In this document: positions 1 through 8,983 of the stretch, piece after piece
Numbering within the stretch: position 1 is the first letter of the stretch
Layout of the letters: the number at the start of each line of letters is the position of its first letter
Source of the DNA: Lysobacterales bacterium
Lineage (GTDB): Bacteria > Pseudomonadota > Gammaproteobacteria > Xanthomonadales > Rhodanobacteraceae
NCBI GenBank assembly: GCA_021324945.1
Contig: JAJPID010000014.1
Location: 48,075-112,074 of the forward strand
DNA: 64,000 bases
Reading direction: 5' to 3'
Notes under the pieces: generated by a model
What the model saw: only the letters and a program-made list of their open reading frames with translations
The model's database searches: none
What the model was told of the DNA's origin: nothing
Made by a program: the position numbers and the translations under genes

Positions 1-1
1 G

Positions 2-55
2 GATTCCAACCAGCACATCAACAGTTTGAACCTGGGGGCGAAGCTCAGTTTCTGA
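2..55 (+). CDS. C-terminal end of an outer-membrane beta-barrel protein (partial)
   Basis: Frame 2 from the left edge encodes 17 residues ending in NLGAKLSF followed by TGA. Alternating hydrophobic residues and a terminal Phe are the usual C-terminal signature recognised by the BAM machinery in outer-membrane beta-barrels. The rest of the gene lies outside the window, so the barrel type (porin, TonB receptor or other) cannot be told. No terminator follows directly; the next strong one is at 200-241. The call rests on one short motif. Confidence 0.4.
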   Translation, partial: DSNQHINSLNLGAKLSF

Positions 56-199
56 TTCTGGCAATGCGACTGCCGAAAGGCAGATTCAGCCTCGCTGTAT
101 TTGAAAGTACGGCCAGGTATAGCCGCATTGCTCGCTCAACCGGGCGAGCAGCGGAAAATCTTGCAAAACCGTAGATCCGGGCAGCGATACTGAACGATC

Positions 200-241
200 G
201 CAACAAAAAAGCCGCGCAGGATGCGCGGCTTTTTTTGTTGC
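200..241. terminator. Bidirectional rho-independent terminator
   Basis: A 7-bp GC stem (GCCGCGC / GCGCGGC at about 211-229) with a 5-nt loop is preceded by a run of A and followed by a run of T, so it works as an intrinsic terminator on either strand. It sits between the convergent outer-membrane protein tail (plus strand) and the lipoprotein gene at 255-1106 (minus strand) and probably ends both transcripts. Confidence 0.85.
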
Positions 242-254
242 GAGAAAACTCAAC

Positions 255-1106
255 TCAATGCTTGGGTTTCTTGTTGAACTGCTTGTACAGCGCTTCGGCC
301 TGGTCGTGCAGCGCGGTGGCGGCATCGTGCGAAAGCTCGGTGGTCTGACCGTTCTCCTCGTGCTGCTTCAACACGAGTTGTCCGTTCTCGTCCCAACCCG
401 CGCGATCGGTTGAAGTGACCGGCGCACCCTTCTTCGGGTTGGTCTGCTGCACCACTACCCACGGACGTCCGTCCTGATATCCGTAATCGGTGCTGGTGTA
501 ATTCCCCTTGTCGCCCTTGTCCACCAGCTCGCGGATGAACTCCACGCCGTTCTTGTCGGAAAACACCTGCCATCCGCGTGAGGCCTGATCGTTGGAAGCC
601 GTGCCCTGCGTCATCTTCATGCCGCCGATGCGGCTTTGCAGCGCCTGGAAATCCGACAGCATCTTGTCCGCGGCGGTCGGCTCGGCGACCAGCTGCAGGT
701 TCACATTGGCGGGCGCGCCGTGCGTCAGCACCGGAGTTTGCAGTTTCGGCGAGTACACGCGTGCATCGTTCTGCATGCTGGCCTGCAGGACGTAGATGTC
801 GGCGGACTTGATCTGTCTGGGATCGAAGTGGATGTCGAACTGCTGCGGCATCTTCGGCGGCGCGAAGGACTGCGTGTTGACCGGCACGCCGGGCTGCTGG
901 GTGACGTCCATGAGGGTGAGATCAAGTTTCGCCTGCGGCGAAATCTGCACGCTCGGGTCGGCAAGAGTGACCGTACCGGTGACGTCGCTTGGAATCGGCG
1001 CCTGCGCAGGCGCGTTGCTCTCGGCGGGGATGGAATTGTTGTTGGAAGGTCCGCAACCGCCGAGCAACAATCCGGCGATCACCAGCGGCAATACAAGCTT
1101 GCGCAT
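255..1106 (-). CDS. YbaY/YscW-like lipoprotein with extra C-terminal domain
   Basis: 283 residues from the ATG at 1106; a longer reading would add 12 residues in front of an obvious signal peptide, so this start is preferred. The N-terminus (MRKLVLPLVIAGLLLGGCG) is a lipoprotein signal with lipobox LGGC. Residues of about 35-140 (VTGTVTL near the start, YVLQASM and PVLTHGAPANVNLQLV later) resemble the YbaY/YscW family, seen in outer-membrane lipoproteins and type III secretion pilotins. The last 140 residues, lysine- and glutamine-rich and ending FNKKPKH, match nothing I recognise. It is a single gene, ending at the bidirectional terminator and preceded by non-coding sequence. Function unknown; no type III secretion genes are nearby. 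Confidence 0.75.
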   Translation of the reverse strand: MRKLVLPLVIAGLLLGGCGPSNNNSIPAESNAPAQAPIPSDVTGTVTLADPSVQISPQAKLDLTLMDVTQQPGVPVNTQSFAPPKMPQQFDIHFDPRQIKSADIYVLQASMQNDARVYSPKLQTPVLTHGAPANVNLQLVAEPTAADKMLSDFQALQSRIGGMKMTQGTASNDQASRGWQVFSDKNGVEFIRELVDKGDKGNYTSTDYGYQDGRPWVVVQQTNPKKGAPVTSTDRAGWDENGQLVLKQHEENGQTTELSHDAATALHDQAEALYKQFNKKPKH

Positions 1107-1394
1107 GTGGAATCCTTGGCTTGTCAAAGGGAATGCACGCATCCGTGGCGACCTTCAATATTAGCGGGCCGCGCAGGGTGGGAAAAGGCCGGATCAGCAT
1201 CGCCCGGGAGAGATCCGGACTCGTGCAAAACGCGTCAAATACAGCTTCACGCAACGAGGGAATCCATTGCAATGAAGCCGACGGCAAGCGCCGTCGGCCC
1301 CATTCCACTCCCCAATTTCTACGATTGGTCTGAAACTAAAGAAAAGTTAACGGGGCGTCAAGCCGGCCCCTTACAAAACGATGCATTGCAGAAA
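1107..1394. other. Non-coding stretch upstream of the lipoprotein
   Basis: No supported gene. It holds a perfect 9-bp inverted repeat at 1277-1298 (GCCGACGGC, 4-nt loop, GCCGTCGGC) without a T-run, so it is a hairpin but not a convincing terminator. A weaker GC hairpin lies near 1351-1369. The promoter of the leftward lipoprotein gene should be in the part next to 1106. No trace of the missing sulfotransferase half of the neighbouring truncated gene is visible here. Confidence 0.5.
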
Positions 1395-1914
1395 TGACCC
1401 GATCGGTATGAACAGTCGAAGCCGATTCGATGAGTGGACGCCTTCTCGATTCAAATGGTCTTCCACAATCGCTCGACGAACATGTTGTCGCGCCAGCAGC
1501 CCTTGCCGTCCATGCCGATGGCGATGACGGCGTTTTTGAGCACGCGTGTGAATGCCTCGCCGGTGAAGTGGCACCCTTGATCGGTATTCAAAATGTCCAG
1601 CCTACTCGCCGATCTTGGCGCACAGCCCTCTCAGATCCACCGGCGCCTCATTCGCCTGACCGCCGCCAAAAGCCTTGGCGGTGCGTTCCAGCTACCGCCC
1701 TTCGCACTCGCTGTGGTCTGGTTCGGATGAACATCGAACTCTCGGCCAGCCCCGCCTGCCGCTTCTCGCCCTTAACGGCGCCCAGCGCCACCTTGGTCTT
1801 GAACTCCGGTGAGTGGTTATAGCGGGGTCTGGGACTTGGCTCCCTTTTTGGCGATCCTCATCACCGATGAGGAGTAGGTCAGCCACTTATCGTGCTGTTC
1901 AATTTTGCGGGTCA
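1395..1914 (-). mobile_element. Internally deleted IS3-family insertion sequence remnant
   Basis: About 520 bp bounded by matching inverted ends. Read inward, the left end (1395-1415) and the right end (1914-1895, minus strand) both begin TGACCCG and both reach TGAACAG about 13-14 bases later. Between them are decayed pieces of both IS3 reading frames in the same minus orientation. A complete element of this family is about 1.2-1.3 kb, so more than half is lost. The flanking bases are not identical, so no target duplication remains. The right end abuts the truncated TPR gene and provides its stop codon. Confidence 0.75.
1451..1861 (-). pseudogene. IS3-family transposase remnant (orfA/orfB fragments)
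   Basis: On the minus strand one frame reads YNHSPEFKTKVALGAVKGEK then FDVHPNQT, the helix-turn-helix region of an IS3 OrfA, and a further piece reads VDLRGLCAKIGE. Another frame then gives LNTDQGCHFTGEAF and IGMDGKGCWRDNMFVERLW, the DDE integrase core of OrfB around its second catalytic Asp. The pieces are joined by frameshifts and a large deletion, and the OrfB reading stops at TGA (1453-1451) just after VERLWKTI. The first catalytic Asp and the final Glu regions are missing, so it is inactive. Confidence 0.8.
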
Positions 1915-2400
1915 CTCCGCTTCGGCTTCTTTCAAGAACCCGTTGAACTGCAATTGCAGACCCCGGTAGTAACGGAACTCCGGACTGTCATAGCCGGTCA
2001 TCCGCGCCTGGTTCATCAATCTCAAGGCCTCAGGATGGTTACCCAGCGCCTGTTGGGCGTGTGACAACTCCAGCAAGGCTCGACCATTGTTGCTCTTGGT
2101 GATTTCTGGGTGACGCAGCAAATCGCGCGCGACAACCGTCTCCCCCAGCCGCTTCAGACAATGTGCAGCCATGCAGATCGCATCAACGTCGTTGGGCATG
2201 TGCTGAACGGCGTAGATGGTATGCAGCGCTGCTTCGCGAATGCGGCCTTCACTCAGGATGGTGCTGGCCAAAAGCATGCGTGCAGGCACGTGATCCGGGA
2301 CGCGCTGCAGGAGTGCCTCCAACGTGATGCGCGCCGCCGTGATCTGCTCGCGCTCGATGTACCGTTGTGCGCGATCCCATAGCCGCTCGGGCGCTGCCAT
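1912..2400 (-). CDS. TPR protein, truncated paralogue of the upstream TPR-sulfotransferase
   Basis: 162 residues from the ATG at 2400, whose A is shared with the stop of the upstream gene (TGATG), so translation is probably coupled. It lines up residue for residue with the N-terminal TPR half of its neighbour: LEALLQRVPDHVPAR against LEALLKLDPDHILAR, LKRLGETVVARDLLRHP against LLRVGETLAARECLQHP, and ending LKEAEAE against IEEAEPE. It then stops at TGA, which is the first triplet of the IS terminal repeat. The sulfotransferase half is absent. A tandem duplicate broken by the IS is the simplest reading; any remaining function is unknown. Confidence 0.8.
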   Translation of the reverse strand: MAAPERLWDRAQRYIEREQITAARITLEALLQRVPDHVPARMLLASTILSEGRIREAALHTIYAVQHMPNDVDAICMAAHCLKRLGETVVARDLLRHPEITKSNNGRALLELSHAQQALGNHPEALRLMNQARMTGYDSPEFRYYRGLQLQFNGFLKEAEAE

Positions 2401-3962
2401 CACTTCATACCCAGTTTGGGTGTTTGCGCATGCGCTGAGGCTGCAAGCGCGCGGCTCAGGGGCTCGAGCTGTGCAGCATAGGGATGCAGTTGCATGAATC
2501 CCGGCCCGGTAGGTGGCTCACGCGCCTCTCCGGATGGAAGGGCCGTGCTCATGCAACGCGTGTCCCAAGTCAGCCCGCAAAATGACAGCCACCGTCTCAT
2601 GCTCGCTTGCATCAAATCGGCATGTCCGACGTCCAGAATCGCTCCCGGCATCAGCCTTCGCCAATGCTCCATCAGGGAATCGTATTGCAGATGATGCGCA
2701 GCCAACGCAGCGAGGTCGTTGGCATATTCGTGCGTGTCGCCGAAAAATCTGCGGTATTGCGCGAAGCATGCGTCCATCGGCTCGCGTGCTACGTGCAGGA
2801 TGCGCGCCTGCGGCAGCGCTGCGTGGATCAGGCCAGCGTACATCCAGTTGTCGGGCCGGCTGTCGATGTAATACAGCTTACCGCGCGCGCGCCATTGGGT
2901 CTGCGCGAGATAGCGCCTGCCGATCCCGGCGAAATCCAGCGTCGCCACGCGCTCCAGAAAATGTTCGTCCTGCGTGTTGCGATGATCCGCCGCCCAGCGA
3001 AGCTGCTGCTCGAAATCCGGCATCTCGCCGGCATCCACGATATCGGGATGCGTGCCGAGCAGACGTGCGAGCATCCGCGTACCGCCATCAGGCAAGCCGA
3101 GAATGAAGATCGGCTGCGGCCCCTGCGTTTCAGTTTGTGCTGGCCGCAAGGTTTCGCGCGTGCACGATGCAATGCAGAGATCAAACCAACGCCGCATCGC
3201 ATCCACATCGCAGCGTTTGCGCTGCACCATCAGCGCGTTCGCACGCGTCAATGCCTGCCATGCCTCGTCGTAACGGCCGACATCCTCCAACTCCTTGTAT
3301 AAGGCGAACTCCAGCGCGGCGTGATCGTGCGATCCGCGCGTCACGCTCTTCAGACTGCTGATCAACCGCGCCAGATGATTGCGTTCGCGCGTCTGCGTGC
3401 GCAAAACGGAGAGTTCCAGCGCGATGTCGCCCTGCGACGGACCGAGCAGGAATGCCAGTTCCAGTTCCGGCTCCGCTTCCTCGATACGGCGCAAGCGCAC
3501 CAGCTCGCGGCCGCGGCGATGGAAAATACCGTCGCCATCGAAACCCAGCTCGCGCGCGCGATCCATCCGCGCCAATGCCTCCTCGTATTCCCCCAATGCG
3601 TGCCAATGGTCCGCCAGACGCAGTAACAGCGTATCCGACTGGACGCGCTGCAACGCGGGATGTTGCAGGCATTCGCGCGCGGCGAGCGTCTCGCCCACAC
3701 GCAACAAGACACCCGCCGTTTCGCAGATCTGTTCCGGGAATTCGGGCAGGCTGCGCGCGGCGCGCAGCGCGTGATCGACCGCTTCGCGCACGCGATCCTG
3801 CCGCCACGCGATATTGCACAGTGCCAGCCGCGCCAGGATGTGATCGGGATCGAGCTTGAGCAGCGCCTCCAGCGCGAAGCGGGCGGGGAGCGCCTGCCTG
3901 ACAGCGATGTGGCACTGCGCTTGCGACCACAGCTCCGCAATTTGCGCGCGGGAGTCGGGCAT
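2400..3962 (-). CDS. TPR-sulfotransferase fusion protein
   Basis: 520 residues from the ATG at 3962, which shares its A with the glyS stop (TGATG); the frame runs on into glyS but that extension has no coding character. Residues 1 to about 270 are tetratricopeptide repeats. Residues of about 280-510 resemble the sulfotransferase family that uses PAPS (PF13469-like): PIFILGLPDGGTRMLARLL, then ARILHVAREPMDACFAQY. The usual 5'-phosphosulfate loop P-R-S-G-T-T reads PDGGTR here, losing the Arg and Ser, so catalysis is doubtful. It is third in the glyQ-glyS transcript and is followed by its own truncated copy. Substrate unknown. Confidence 0.7.
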   Translation of the reverse strand: MPDSRAQIAELWSQAQCHIAVRQALPARFALEALLKLDPDHILARLALCNIAWRQDRVREAVDHALRAARSLPEFPEQICETAGVLLRVGETLAARECLQHPALQRVQSDTLLLRLADHWHALGEYEEALARMDRARELGFDGDGIFHRRGRELVRLRRIEEAEPELELAFLLGPSQGDIALELSVLRTQTRERNHLARLISSLKSVTRGSHDHAALEFALYKELEDVGRYDEAWQALTRANALMVQRKRCDVDAMRRWFDLCIASCTRETLRPAQTETQGPQPIFILGLPDGGTRMLARLLGTHPDIVDAGEMPDFEQQLRWAADHRNTQDEHFLERVATLDFAGIGRRYLAQTQWRARGKLYYIDSRPDNWMYAGLIHAALPQARILHVAREPMDACFAQYRRFFGDTHEYANDLAALAAHHLQYDSLMEHWRRLMPGAILDVGHADLMQASMRRWLSFCGLTWDTRCMSTALPSGEAREPPTGPGFMQLHPYAAQLEPLSRALAASAHAQTPKLGMK

Positions 3963-6097
3963 CACAGCAAGGCGACGTCGGCGATCGCGTCGAACTGCGC
4001 CTTGACCTGCGCCAGCAGGCGAATGCGGTTGGCACGCAGCGCTTCGTCTTCGGCCATCACCAGCACGGAATCGAAGAACATATCCACTGGCTTTTGCAAT
4101 TGCGCCAGCCGCGTGAGTCGGGTTTCGTAGTCGTCTTGCTCGGGCGATTCGGCCCTCGCGCGTTGCAGCGCCTGCCACAGTTCGCGCTCGGCCGGTTCGC
4201 GCAAATGCGTTTCGTCGATCGGCTGCGAAGCCGCGACGTGCGCATCGATGCCCTCCTTACGCAGGATGTTGGCGACGCGCTTGTTGGCCGCGGCGAGATG
4301 TTCGGCTTCTGGACGTTGCGCGAATGCCGCAACGGCGCGCAGCCGCAAATCGAAATCGAGCAGGCTGGCCGGTTCGATGGCGGCCACCGCTTCGAATTGC
4401 TGCGATGTGAACCCGCGTTCCGTGTAGTAGCCGCGCAGGCGATCAAGAATGAAAGCGTATAGCTCGTCTGCGAGTTCGATGCGGCGCGCATGCACATCGA
4501 CGCGCGATTCTGCTTTTGCATCTTTCGCAAACGCGCTCTCTGGAATCTGCTCCAACGCTTCGCGCAGCCACACGCGCAAATCCAGATCGATGCCGCCTTC
4601 GATCAGCGTGCGCGCGAGCCCCAGCGCAGCGCGGCGCAGCGCGAACGGATCCTTGTTGCCGGTGGGTTTCAAACCGATCGCAAAGATGCCGGCCAGCGTG
4701 TCGAGTTTATCGGCGATGGACAGCACCTGCGCCAGCCCGTTCTGCGCGATGCCGTCCTCGGCATTGCGCGGGCGGTAGAACTCATCCAACGCATCCGCGA
4801 CTTCGGGTCGCTCGCCTTGCAAGGTGGCGTAGTGGCGTCCCATCACGCCCTGTAACTCGGGGAACTCGCCGACCATGCGCGTCATCAGGTCGCAGCGCGA
4901 CAACGCCGCGGCATGCGTAGCCAGCGCCGCATCGATTTCCATCCCGGATTCGCGCAGACGGTTGGCGATCGCACGCGAAAGTTCGGCCACGCGCACGGTC
5001 TTGTCCCACAGGCTGCCCAGAGCTTTCTGCCAGGTGACATCGCGCAAGGCGTGCTGATGCGAGGCCAGTGGCGCCTTTAAATCCTCATCGAAGAAAAACT
5101 TGGCGTCGGCGAAGCGCGGCCGGATCACGCGCTCATAGCCGTGACGAATCTGCGCAGAATCTTTCGATTCGATATTCGCGACACCGATGAAGCGCTCGGT
5201 CAGCTTGCCTTGCACATCGAAAACGGGAACGAACTTCTGGTTCGCCTCCATCGTCATCACCAACGCCTCGTGGGGCACGGCGAGATAATCACGATCGAAC
5301 GCGCATGAGATCGCCACGGGCCACTCGGTGAGATTGGCGATTTCGTCGCAGAGCCTTTCCGTGAGCCGTGGCGCGTCGTTCCCGCCCGCTGCGTTGCGCA
5401 CTTGCGCGCGAACGCGCGCGCGCCGCTCTTGCGGGTCGGCCAGGACTTTCGCCGCGCGTAACGAATCGATGTACGACTCCGCATCGGCCAGATGCACGGG
5501 CTTGGGGTGCATGAAACGGTGTCCGCGCGATTGCCGGCCGCTCTTCACGCCCAGCACTTCGCCCTCGATCACGCGGTCGCCATGCAGCATCACCAGCCAG
5601 TGCACCGGCCGCACGAAGGAATAATCGTGATCGCCCCAACGCATCGGTTTGGGCGTAGGCAAAGCGTTCAAACTTTCTGAAACAATCTGCGGCAACAGCT
5701 CCGCAGTCGATTGCCCCGGCGTGATCGCGCGGCTCACGAAGCGCTCGCCCTTGTTGTCGTCCGCTCGCTGCAATTGTGTCCACTCGACGCCGCATTTCTG
5801 CGCAAAGCCCAACAGGGCGCGCGTGGGCTGTCCTTGCGCATCCAGGGCGATATTGACGTAAGGCCCGAGCGATTCGGTTTGCTGTTCCGGTTGCTTCGCT
5901 GCGACCGATGGCACATACACCGCCAACCTGCGTGGCGTGCAGAATGCGCGCGCGTGTTCGACATCCGCCGCGATGCCACGCTTGTGCAAGCCTTCGCACA
6001 TGCCGCGCATGAAAGCCTGCGTGAGTTCGTCGATCGAATGAATCGGCAGCTCCTCACAGCCGATCTCGATCAGCAGCGGCTGCAATGCCTCAGGCAT
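3962..6097 (-). CDS. glyS: Glycyl-tRNA synthetase, beta subunit
   Basis: 711 residues, close to the usual 690. It begins [11 protein letters not shown], the conserved opening of GlyS, and contains [12 protein letters not shown] and RGHRFMHP in the N-terminal half and the helical anticodon-binding region at the C-terminus ([16 protein letters not shown]). With GlyQ it forms the alpha2beta2 enzyme that charges tRNA-Gly; the beta subunit carries tRNA recognition. The ATG at 6097 lies inside the end of glyQ (8-nt overlap), the normal coupled arrangement. The stop overlaps the start of the TPR-sulfotransferase gene. Confidence 0.97.
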   Translation of the reverse strand: MPEALQPLLIEIGCEELPIHSIDELTQAFMRGMCEGLHKRGIAADVEHARAFCTPRRLAVYVPSVAAKQPEQQTESLGPYVNIALDAQGQPTRALLGFAQKCGVEWTQLQRADDNKGERFVSRAITPGQSTAELLPQIVSESLNALPTPKPMRWGDHDYSFVRPVHWLVMLHGDRVIEGEVLGVKSGRQSRGHRFMHPKPVHLADAESYIDSLRAAKVLADPQERRARVRAQVRNAAGGNDAPRLTERLCDEIANLTEWPVAISCAFDRDYLAVPHEALVMTMEANQKFVPVFDVQGKLTERFIGVANIESKDSAQIRHGYERVIRPRFADAKFFFDEDLKAPLASHQHALRDVTWQKALGSLWDKTVRVAELSRAIANRLRESGMEIDAALATHAAALSRCDLMTRMVGEFPELQGVMGRHYATLQGERPEVADALDEFYRPRNAEDGIAQNGLAQVLSIADKLDTLAGIFAIGLKPTGNKDPFALRRAALGLARTLIEGGIDLDLRVWLREALEQIPESAFAKDAKAESRVDVHARRIELADELYAFILDRLRGYYTERGFTSQQFEAVAAIEPASLLDFDLRLRAVAAFAQRPEAEHLAAANKRVANILRKEGIDAHVAASQPIDETHLREPAERELWQALQRARAESPEQDDYETRLTRLAQLQKPVDMFFDSVLVMAEDEALRANRIRLLAQVKAQFDAIADVALL

Positions 6098-6986
6098 GAG
6101 CGGCCTCCGCGTTTTCTACCGCGGGAGAAGTTCTGGCGACATAGCATTCCGCCACGGCACGCGCCAGCGCACGCACGCGCAGGATGTAGCGCTGGCGTTC
6201 GGTCACACTGATCGCGCGACGCGCATCCAGCAGATTGAAGGCGTGGCTGGCCTTGCATACCTGTTCGTAAGCCGGCAAAGGCAGGTTCAACGCCACCAGT
6301 TTCTGCGCCTCGGCTTCGCAAGCGTCGAAACGGTGGAACAGTTCCGCGACATTGGCGTGCTCGAAGTTGTATGCGCTCTGCTCGACTTCGTTCTCGTGGA
6401 AGACATCGCCGTACTTCACGACGCCATGCGGCGCATGCGTCCACACCAGATCGAACACGCTGTCCACGTTCTGCAAATACATGGCAAGGCGCTCGAGCCC
6501 GTAAGTGATTTCGCCCGTGACCGGCTTGCATTCCAGTCCGCCGGCCTGCTGGAAATAGGTGAACTGGGTGATCTCCATGCCGTCCAGCCACACTTCCCAG
6601 CCCAGACCCCACGCGCCCAGCGTCGGCGATTCCCAGTTGTCCTCGACCAAGCGCAAATCGTGCGTCAGTGGATCGATGCCCAACTCCTTCAGGGAACCGA
6701 AATAGCGCTCGACGATATCGTCGGGATTGGGTTTCAGCACCACTTGATATTGGTAGTAATGCTGCAGGCGATTGGGGTTTTCCCCGTAACGGCCGTCGGT
6801 GGGCCGCCGGCACGGTTGCACGTACGCCGCGGCCCAAGGTTGCGGCCCCAGCGCGCGCAGGAACGTGGCCGGATGAAACGTGCCCGCGCCGATCTCGATG
6901 TCCAGCGGTTGCAGCAATACGCAGCCCTGATCCCCCCAGTAGCGGTTCAAGGTCTGGATCAGTTGCTGGAAGGTGGGAGCCGCCAT
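6090..6986 (-). CDS. glyQ: Glycyl-tRNA synthetase, alpha subunit
   Basis: 298 residues from the first ATG in frame ([13 protein letters not shown]); a TTG six codons upstream is the only longer option. It carries the family hallmarks [40 protein letters not shown] and [20 protein letters not shown], and closes with [18 protein letters not shown]. It is the catalytic half, making glycyl-adenylate, and pairs with GlyS encoded next. First gene of a leftward operon glyQ-glyS-TPR/sulfotransferase, divergent from the ATPase gene at 7044 with only 57 nt between the starts. Confidence 0.97.
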   Translation of the reverse strand: MAAPTFQQLIQTLNRYWGDQGCVLLQPLDIEIGAGTFHPATFLRALGPQPWAAAYVQPCRRPTDGRYGENPNRLQHYYQYQVVLKPNPDDIVERYFGSLKELGIDPLTHDLRLVEDNWESPTLGAWGLGWEVWLDGMEITQFTYFQQAGGLECKPVTGEITYGLERLAMYLQNVDSVFDLVWTHAPHGVVKYGDVFHENEVEQSAYNFEHANVAELFHRFDACEAEAQKLVALNLPLPAYEQVCKASHAFNLLDARRAISVTERQRYILRVRALARAVAECYVARTSPAVENAEAAHA

Positions 6987-7012
6987 GCGGTTGAGCCCGA
7001 ACAAAGCGCGCT

Positions 7013-7018
7013 AGTATA
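7013..7018 (-). promoter_or_regulatory. Possible -10 element for the glyQ operon
   Basis: The minus strand reads TATACT about 27 nt upstream of the glyQ ATG, a good -10 hexamer in a very short (57 nt) divergent region. No matching -35 hexamer is seen at 16-18 nt, so this is only a candidate. Confidence 0.25.
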
Positions 7019-7043
7019 GCCACGCAACTTCGAGGCGCCGCGC

Positions 7044-8849
7044 ATGGCCGTGAATCCGAACCCCCGCAATCTCGTGCCCGCACTGGGCCGACGCGGGCGG
7101 CTGGAACTGGACGACGTGCTGGCTGCGCTGGTCGTCGATGGCGTGTTGTCACCTGACGACGCCAAGCGTGTGCGCGGTTCGGATCGCAGCGGCAAGAGCG
7201 CACTGGAATTGCATCCGCTGGTATTGATCGGCACAGCCAAGATTCCCGATCAGCGCAATCCCGGCAAACCGCTGTCGGTGGAATCACTGACCGTCTGGTT
7301 GGCGGAGAAGGCCGGCCTGCCTTACCTGAAAATCGATCCCATGAAGATCGACGCGGGCGCAGTGACGCAAGCGGTGTCGCATGCATATGCGCAACGGCAC
7401 CGAATCCTTCCGGTTGCGGTGGACGGCAACTCGGTCACTTTCGCCACCGCCGAACCATTCGACACGCATTGGGCCGCCGATCTGGCGCAGATGATCCGCC
7501 GCGAGGTGAGATGTGTCGTCGCCAATCCGTTGGACGTCAATCGTTATCTGCTGGAGTTCTACGGCGTACAGCGATCGATCGCGCTGGCACGCGATGCCAA
7601 ACAAGAGGATTACGACGCCGCGAAGATCTTCAACTTCGAACAATTGCTGGAACTGGGCAAGAGCGGTGAGATCGGTGCGGACGACCGTCACGTCGTGCAC
7701 ATCGTCGACTGGCTGTTGCAATACGCCTTCGATCAGCGCGCCTCGGACATACATCTGGAACCGCGGCGCGAAGCGGGACAGATCCGCTTCCGCATCGACG
7801 GCATCCTGCACAAGGTGTTCGAACTGCCGCCGCCCGTGATGACTGCGGTGACGGCGCGCGTGAAAATTCTCTCAAGGCTGGACATCGCCGAGAAACGCCG
7901 GCCGCAGGACGGCCGCATCAAGACGCGCTCGGCCGGCGGCCGAGAAGTGGAGTTGCGCATCTCCGTGATGCCCACCGCATTCGGCGAAAAAGTGGTGATG
8001 CGGATTTTTGATCCGGACATCGTGGTGAAGGCGTTCGCACAACTGGGTTTTTCTCCCGACGAAGAAAAATCCTGGCGGCAGATGGTGGAACGCCCGCACG
8101 GCATCGTGTTGGTCACCGGGCCCACGGGTTCGGGCAAAACGACGACGCTCTACTCCACGCTGAAACATCTCGCCACGCCGGATTTGAACGTCTGCACCGT
8201 CGAAGACCCGATCGAGATGGTCTCGCCGGAGTTGAACCAGTCGCAGGTGCAACCGGCCATCGACTTCGATTTTGCGGCCGGCGTGCGCACATTGCTCCGC
8301 CAAGACCCTGACATCATCATGGTGGGCGAGATCCGCGATCTGGAAACCGCGCAGATGGCGGTGCAGGCGTCGCTCACCGGTCATCTCGTGCTCTCGACCT
8401 TGCACACCAACGACGCGCCGAGCGCGGTGACGCGCCTGCTCGATCTGGGCGCGCCGCATTATCTGATTCAGTCCACATTGGCTGGCGTGGTGGCGCAACG
8501 TCTGGTGCGCACACTCTGTCCGCATTGCAAAGTGGAAGGCGCGGTCGATGTCGAGGCTTGGCGCGCGCTGACGCACGGCTGGGACCTCGCGCCGCCGGAA
8601 CGCGTGTACGTGCCGACCGGTTGCCTGGAATGCCGCAACACCGGCTATCTCGGCCGCACCGGCATCTACGAGATGATGACGATCTCGCCCGCCTTGCGCG
8701 TGATGATCTCGCCGCAACTGGACCTTGCCGCATTCAACGCTTGCGCACTGGCAGAAGGCATGCGCCCGTTGCGCATTTCGGCTTCCGCGCAGGTCGCGCG
8801 CGGCATTACGACTATCGAAGAAGTGATGGGCGTATTGCCGGCGGAGTGA
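7044..8849 (+). CDS. GspE/PulE/PilB-type secretion ATPase, orphan
   Basis: 601 residues. Walker A GPTGSGKTTT lies at about 359-368, the Asp box VEDPIE follows, then Walker B DIIMVGEIRD and the His box STLHTNDA. A four-Cys zinc motif (CPHC at about 492, CLEC at about 527) is typical of GspE and PilB. About 200 N-terminal residues form the GspE N-domain (KAGLPYLKID, VATAEPF-type segment). Such hexameric ATPases drive pilin-like subunit assembly in type II secretion or type IV pili. No other secretion or pilus gene is in the window, so its partner machine is unknown and I give no symbol. It is divergent from glyQ and followed by a palindromic repeat. Confidence 0.9.
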   Translation: MAVNPNPRNLVPALGRRGRLELDDVLAALVVDGVLSPDDAKRVRGSDRSGKSALELHPLVLIGTAKIPDQRNPGKPLSVESLTVWLAEKAGLPYLKIDPMKIDAGAVTQAVSHAYAQRHRILPVAVDGNSVTFATAEPFDTHWAADLAQMIRREVRCVVANPLDVNRYLLEFYGVQRSIALARDAKQEDYDAAKIFNFEQLLELGKSGEIGADDRHVVHIVDWLLQYAFDQRASDIHLEPRREAGQIRFRIDGILHKVFELPPPVMTAVTARVKILSRLDIAEKRRPQDGRIKTRSAGGREVELRISVMPTAFGEKVVMRIFDPDIVVKAFAQLGFSPDEEKSWRQMVERPHGIVLVTGPTGSGKTTTLYSTLKHLATPDLNVCTVEDPIEMVSPELNQSQVQPAIDFDFAAGVRTLLRQDPDIIMVGEIRDLETAQMAVQASLTGHLVLSTLHTNDAPSAVTRLLDLGAPHYLIQSTLAGVVAQRLVRTLCPHCKVEGAVDVEAWRALTHGWDLAPPERVYVPTGCLECRNTGYLGRTGIYEMMTISPALRVMISPQLDLAAFNACALAEGMRPLRISASAQVARGITTIEEVMGVLPAE

Positions 8850-8862
8850 TGGCGGAACTACT

Positions 8863-8919
8863 CCGGACCCGGGAAAAGGATAACGATCTTGTCGTCATTC
8901 CGGGGGTCCGGAAATGACG
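8863..8919. repeat. Interspersed palindromic repeat (GTCATTCC family)
   Basis: Two nested palindromes share an arm: CCGGACCC (8863-8870) with GGGTCCGG (8904-8911), and CGTCATTCCGG (8893-8903) with CCGGAAATGACG (8908-8919). The GTCATTCC...GGAATGAC core recurs at 30686, 55990 and 57525-57668. It lies between the ATPase gene and the amidotransferase gene. Confidence 0.6.
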
Positions 8920-8983
8920 GTGTTGCTATGCTCTGTTCCGCTCAACTGCTCACTGCTCACCGCTTATCGCGTCTACGATTTCG

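Noticed and set aside
1277..1298. Perfect 9-bp hairpin as a terminator
   Set aside because: No T-run follows on either strand, so it is noted only as a hairpin.
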